Shown here: one piece after another, positions 23,314 to 25,998 of the stretch
Position numbering within the stretch: position 1 is the first letter of the stretch
Layout of the letters: each line of letters begins with the position of its first letter
Assembly: GCA_031275595.1 (NCBI GenBank)
Contig: JAISOO010000120.1
Coordinates: 1-25,998, forward strand
Source of the DNA: Spirochaetaceae bacterium
Lineage (GTDB): Bacteria > Spirochaetota > Spirochaetia > Treponematales > Breznakiellaceae
DNA: 25,998 bases
Direction: 5' to 3'
Notes under the pieces: generated by a model
Told to the model about the DNA's origin: nothing
Seen by the model: the letters and a program-made list of their open reading frames with translations, nothing else
The model's database searches: none
Position numbers and translations under genes: made by a program

Positions 23314-24327
23314 CTACTCGTCGTTCCAGTCCTCGTCGGCTTCAAATTCCATACCCATCATTTCCCGAACCTTTTCAACGATGCCGTTGCTGTCCAGGCC
23401 GTAGTGGGCATACAGATCCTCCGCGTAGCCGATGATGGCAAATTCATCCTGGATGCCGTGTTTTTTGAATACGCAGCCCTTCCCGGATTCGGCGATGACC
23501 CCGCCTACGGCGTCCCCCAGGCCGCCCGCCACGTTATGCTCCTCCACCACCAGGATCCGCCGGGTGCCGGTTACGGCCTTCATAACGGCATCCCGGTCCA
23601 GGGGCTTGATGGTGTGCATATTGATCACCCCGACGGAGAGCTTGTCCTGCTCCTGGAGGGTTTTTGCCGCCTGGATCGCCTGGAGTACCGCGATACCGCA
23701 GCAAATAATGGTGAGGTCCGTACCCTCCCGCATCAGGGTCGCCTTCCCGATGGTAAAGGGGTAATCCTCATTTTCGTAACAGGGGGGCTCAAAGCCCCGG
23801 CCGATACGGATATACACCGGCCCGGGTATATCCAGGCACCCCCGGACCGCCCTGCTGGTCTCGATGCCGTCGGCGGGGCAGATCACGGTCATGTTGGCAA
23901 TGGATCGCATCACCGCAAAATCCTCGGTGCAATGGTGGGTGGTACCGGCATGGCCGAAGGAAATGCCCCCGTGGGTGGCGATGATCTTCACTGGGAGGTT
24001 CTGGTAGGCGATGTCGGTACGGATCTGTTCCCCCGCCCGGAGACAGGCGAAGATCGCCATGGTTGAGGCAAAGGGAATAAGCCCCGCCTTGGCCAGACCT
24101 GCGGCAATGCCGAACATATTCTGCTCGGCGATACCCACGTTGAAGAACCGGTCCGGAAATGCCTTGGCAAAATGTACGATGGCGGTGGTTTGGGCCAGAT
24201 CCGCGCTCAGCCCTACGATACGCTCGTCATATTTACCCATCTCCGCGAGGGTGCGGCCGTAAATTTCCCGGGCCGTCATGGTCGCCGAATCATAACAGTT
24301 CCAGGTGGTTCCGGTAACTATCGCCAT
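23314..24327 (-). CDS. Transketolase, C-terminal (pyrimidine-binding) subunit of a split enzyme
   Basis: Together with the next gene upstream it forms a two-piece thiamine-diphosphate transketolase that moves two-carbon ketol units between sugar phosphates. The 337-residue protein has the pyrimidine domain, with the catalytic Glu68 in NVGIAEQNMFGIAAGLA, and THGGISFGHAGTTHHCTEDFAVMR. The C-terminal transketolase domain includes CPADGIETSRAV and VINMHTIKPLD. The start ATG lies 1 bp after the partner's stop, with GGGAGGGGG as ribosome site inside the end of the partner. Split transketolases in spirochaetes and other bacteria often serve special sugar pathways rather than the pentose-phosphate route. 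Confidence 0.93.
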   Translation of the reverse strand: MAIVTGTTWNCYDSATMTAREIYGRTLAEMGKYDERIVGLSADLAQTTAIVHFAKAFPDRFFNVGIAEQNMFGIAAGLAKAGLIPFASTMAIFACLRAGEQIRTDIAYQNLPVKIIATHGGISFGHAGTTHHCTEDFAVMRSIANMTVICPADGIETSRAVRGCLDIPGPVYIRIGRGFEPPCYENEDYPFTIGKATLMREGTDLTIICCGIAVLQAIQAAKTLQEQDKLSVGVINMHTIKPLDRDAVMKAVTGTRRILVVEEHNVAGGLGDAVGGVIAESGKGCVFKKHGIQDEFAIIGYAEDLYAHYGLDSNGIVEKVREMMGMEFEADEDWNDE

Positions 24328-24328
24328 G

Positions 24329-25165
24329 TCAGACCCCCTCCCTCATAATAGAAACCTTTGCTTTTTCACAAAGTTCCGAATCCCCGGAGGCGTAATGCCA
24401 TACCACGTTGTTTTCCATAAAATCCACCCCCTTGCCCTTGACCGTGTTGGCCAAAATAAGGACCGGTTTATCCCTTGCGGCCCAAGCCCGGTCCAGGGCG
24501 GCGGCCAACTCGCCAAACTTATGGCCGTCCACCTCAATGACCTCAAGGCCGAAGGCCCGCCATTTGTCCCCAAAGGGTTCAAGGGCCATGACTTCCTCGG
24601 TCCCGCCGTCTATCATCAGGCGGTTCCGGTCCACGATGGTGATCACATTCCCCAGTTTAAAATGGGCCAGGGCCATGGCCGCTTCCCAGACGCTTCCCTC
24701 GCAGCACTCCCCGTCTCCCAGCAGGCAGACGGTCTTAAAGCTTTTTTTGAGGTACCGCGCCCCCAACCCCAACCCCACCGCCATGGAGAGCCCGTGTCCC
24801 AGGGACCCCGCGGAGGCGTCGCAGCCCACCACCTTGTTGCTGTCCGGGTGCATGGCAAATGGGGAACCGAAGTGGTTAAAAGATTTTAAGTCCTCCTCGG
24901 GGAAAAACCCCTTTTTAGCCAGTACCGGGATAAACCCCGCCGCCGCATGGCCCTTGGAGAGGATGAACCGGTCCCGGTCCGGCCATTGAGGTTCTTTAAC
25001 GTTAATCCGCAGATACTTGAAATAGAGGATCGTGAGAATCTCCACAATAGAGAGGGATCCCCCCACATGAGCCCCCCCGGACCAGGCCATAACATCCACG
25101 ATGGTCAGCCGTAACTCCCGGGCAAGGGTGGTAAGCTCCCGAATTTCCTCATCACTACAGGGCAT
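24329..25165 (-). CDS. Transketolase, N-terminal (thiamine-diphosphate-binding) subunit of a split enzyme
   Basis: The 278-residue protein carries the pyrophosphate-binding half: SGGAHVGGSLSIVEILTILY (29-48), RDRFILSKGHAAAGF (64-78), DASAGSLGHGLSMAVGLGLG (116-135), and the ThDP motif starting GDGE at 150 and ending near N181. ATG 25165 is chosen because GGGAGG lies 5 bp before it; an in-frame GTG two codons upstream sits on that site. It is the first gene of the minus-strand cluster, with the promoter at 25225-25253. The pairing with 23314-24327 provides a complete transketolase. Confidence 0.94.
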   Translation of the reverse strand: MPCSDEEIRELTTLARELRLTIVDVMAWSGGAHVGGSLSIVEILTILYFKYLRINVKEPQWPDRDRFILSKGHAAAGFIPVLAKKGFFPEEDLKSFNHFGSPFAMHPDSNKVVGCDASAGSLGHGLSMAVGLGLGARYLKKSFKTVCLLGDGECCEGSVWEAAMALAHFKLGNVITIVDRNRLMIDGGTEEVMALEPFGDKWRAFGLEVIEVDGHKFGELAAALDRAWAARDKPVLILANTVKGKGVDFMENNVVWHYASGDSELCEKAKVSIMREGV

Positions 25166-25224
25166 ATACACCTCCCATTATTTTATGATGATCCTTGGTA
25201 GTAGCCTAAAACAAAGAATAATTA

Positions 25225-25253
25225 AGTATGTTTCACCTTGCGAAGAATGTCAA
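25225..25253 (-). promoter_or_regulatory. Promoter of the transketolase cluster
   Basis: On the minus strand a consensus TTGACA (25248-25253) is followed after 17 bp by CATACT (25225-25230, 4 of 6 consensus bases), about 55 bp before the gene start. The region between is AT-rich. Confidence 0.55.
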
Positions 25254-25274
25254 CAAAAATTTTCAATTATCCGG

Positions 25275-25310
25275 GTCTTTCCCAAAACCAACCACGTTTT
25301 GGGAAGGCTC
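25275..25310 (+). repeat. Solo hairpin 3 of the triple-hairpin family, copy J
   Basis: The arms CTTTCCCAAAAC and GTTTTGGGAAGG enclose CAACCAC. Neither hairpin 1 nor the centre is present. The following 25311-25476 holds no gene I can support; a short frame ending at 25406 has no recognisable relative. Confidence 0.7.
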
Positions 25311-25476
25311 ACCCTTATGGCATCGCCGGGCATAAGGGGAATGGAGGAGCGCCGTCTGACACAGATCCCCTTCGCGCCGAATGAAGAACCCGGGAGCAAG
25401 CTCTAAACTTGACCTATAAAATTAGAGGGAAGTTTTATTCCGGCCGCTCCTGATGGATGAGCCCGCCTGGGAAGAC

Positions 25477-25822
25477 GCCCGATACCGCACGCGCCAGCGT
25501 GTCGATCCCATAAACTCAGCACGGCGTGGGCCCCACTAGAGGCCCCTGTCCCCAACAACGGGGGGCCAAGCTTCAGATTGGCCCCGGGCCCGCACGATAC
25601 CGCACGTGCCAGCGTGTCGATCCCATAAACTCAGCACGGCGTGGGCCCCACTAGAGGCCCCTGTCTCCAACAACGGGGGGCCAATCTTCAGATTGGCCCC
25701 GGGCCCGCCAAACAACGCACGCGCCAGCGTGTCGATCCAACAAACTCAGCACGGCGTGGGCCCCACTAGAGGCCCCTGTCCCCAACAACGGGGGGCCAAT
25801 CTTCAGATTGGCCCCGGGCCCC
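25477..25822 (+). repeat. Three-copy 115-bp tandem array of palindromes
   Basis: Units start at 25487, 25602 and 25717, exactly 115 bp apart and more than 90% alike, with the third ending at about 25822. Each unit contains several inverted repeats: CACGC/GCGTG near its start, GTGGGCCCCAC, CCCC/GGGG around AACAAC, and a 10-bp stem GGGGCCAATC/GATTGGCCCC with the loop TTCA (25562-25585, 25677-25700, 25792-25815). The first unit has one mismatch in that stem. There are no unique spacers, so it is not a CRISPR array. Confidence 0.92.
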
Positions 25823-25829
25823 TCGATGG

Positions 25830-25863
25830 AAAGGCGGGGTCAGACCCCAGAGGGCCTTTTTTT
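25830..25863 (+). terminator. Palindrome with T tract upstream of the transposase start
   Basis: GGGGTCAGACCCC (25836-25848) is nested within AAAGGC/GCCTTT arms and followed by a run of T. It resembles an intrinsic terminator. It could equally be a REP-like recognition hairpin for the transposase that starts 56 bp later. Confidence 0.5.
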
Positions 25864-25918
25864 CCGATTTTTTGCTCCCCGTTAAAGCAAAATGACGAGT
25901 CAGGCCCATATACCTTGT

Positions 25919-25998
25919 ATGAGATCATTACGCAAGCTGAAACAAGGGGTGTGGTACGAGATCCGTACCCGCGTCAACAACCGGGAACCGCTCTTCCG
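25919..25998 (+). CDS. Start of a Y1 (REP-associated/IS200-like) transposase gene, cut by the window end
   Basis: Only the first 26 codons are in the window. The translation starts MRSLRKLKQGVWYEIRTRVN and continues NREPLF. This fits the N-terminal pattern of REP-associated tyrosine transposases and IS200-like proteins (G..YH...R.NNR..LF), which cut single-stranded DNA at hairpins with one tyrosine. The usual His is replaced by Glu (WYEI). The catalytic HUH and Tyr residues are beyond the edge. No strong ribosome site is seen. Its location directly after an array of palindromes fits the habit of RAYT genes to lie among their hairpin substrates. The call rests on a short match. Confidence 0.6.
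   Translation, partial: MRSLRKLKQGVWYEIRTRVNNREPLF

Noticed and set aside
25101..25406. Plus-strand ORF of 101 codons
   Set aside because: It begins antisense to the transketolase gene, crosses its promoter and solo hairpin J, and matches no family I recognise.
25477..25822. CRISPR array
   Set aside because: The whole 115-bp unit repeats with no unique spacers and there are no cas genes.

Overview
The window looks like chromosomal DNA of a spirochaete of the genus Treponema, most likely a termite-gut type (T. primitia or T. azotonutricium group). This is inferred from roughly 50% G+C, protein flavour, the gene sets tig-clpP-clpX-lon and clpS-clpA-aat, a tRNA gene without encoded CCA, and many intergenic hairpin repeats. 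It was not tested by a database search.

Layout. 1-928: repeats, a structured RNA-like segment with a terminator, tRNA-Leu(TAG) and scrambled copies of its 3' end. 929-6686 (+): proteostasis operon tig, clpP, clpX, lon. 6821-7954 (-): GT4 glycosyltransferase. 8433-13709 (+): operon nrdR, nrdD, a small glycyl-radical/glutaredoxin-like fusion, xseB, mutL. 13858-14964 (-): beta-helix lipoprotein. 15423-19218 (-): N-degron operon clpS, clpA, aat. 19405-20124 (-): solitary MetN-like ATPase. 20632-20892: ISAs1-type transposase remnant. 21096-25165 (-): split transketolase pair, SCP2-like protein and zinc alcohol dehydrogenase. 25477-25998: a 115-bp tandem array of palindromes, then the 5' end of a Y1 (REP-associated/IS200-like) transposase gene cut by the window edge.

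How the genes work together. ClpP can be served by ClpX (same operon) and by ClpA (N-degron operon). Aat adds Leu/Phe to protein N-termini, ClpS delivers such substrates to ClpA, and ClpAP degrades them. In this sequence clpA carries an in-frame TGA where the family has a conserved Gly, so the pathway may be broken or the base wrong. The class III ribonucleotide reductase is in two pieces. NrdD ends after its zinc site and has no glycyl-radical motif; that motif lies in the next ORF, fused to a CxxC redoxin domain, and a repeat remnant sits in the gap.

The most distinctive feature is a family of about 115-145 bp elements made of three consecutive hairpins. Stem sequences differ between copies while pairing, loop motifs and linkers are kept. 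About a dozen full, partial or solo copies occur, in both orientations. Two almost identical 134-bp copies with terminal inverted repeats look recently mobile. The central hairpin resembles a bidirectional terminator, one copy supplies the last codons of lon, and one separates clpS from clpA. The Y1 transposase start at the window edge is a candidate, untested, partner.
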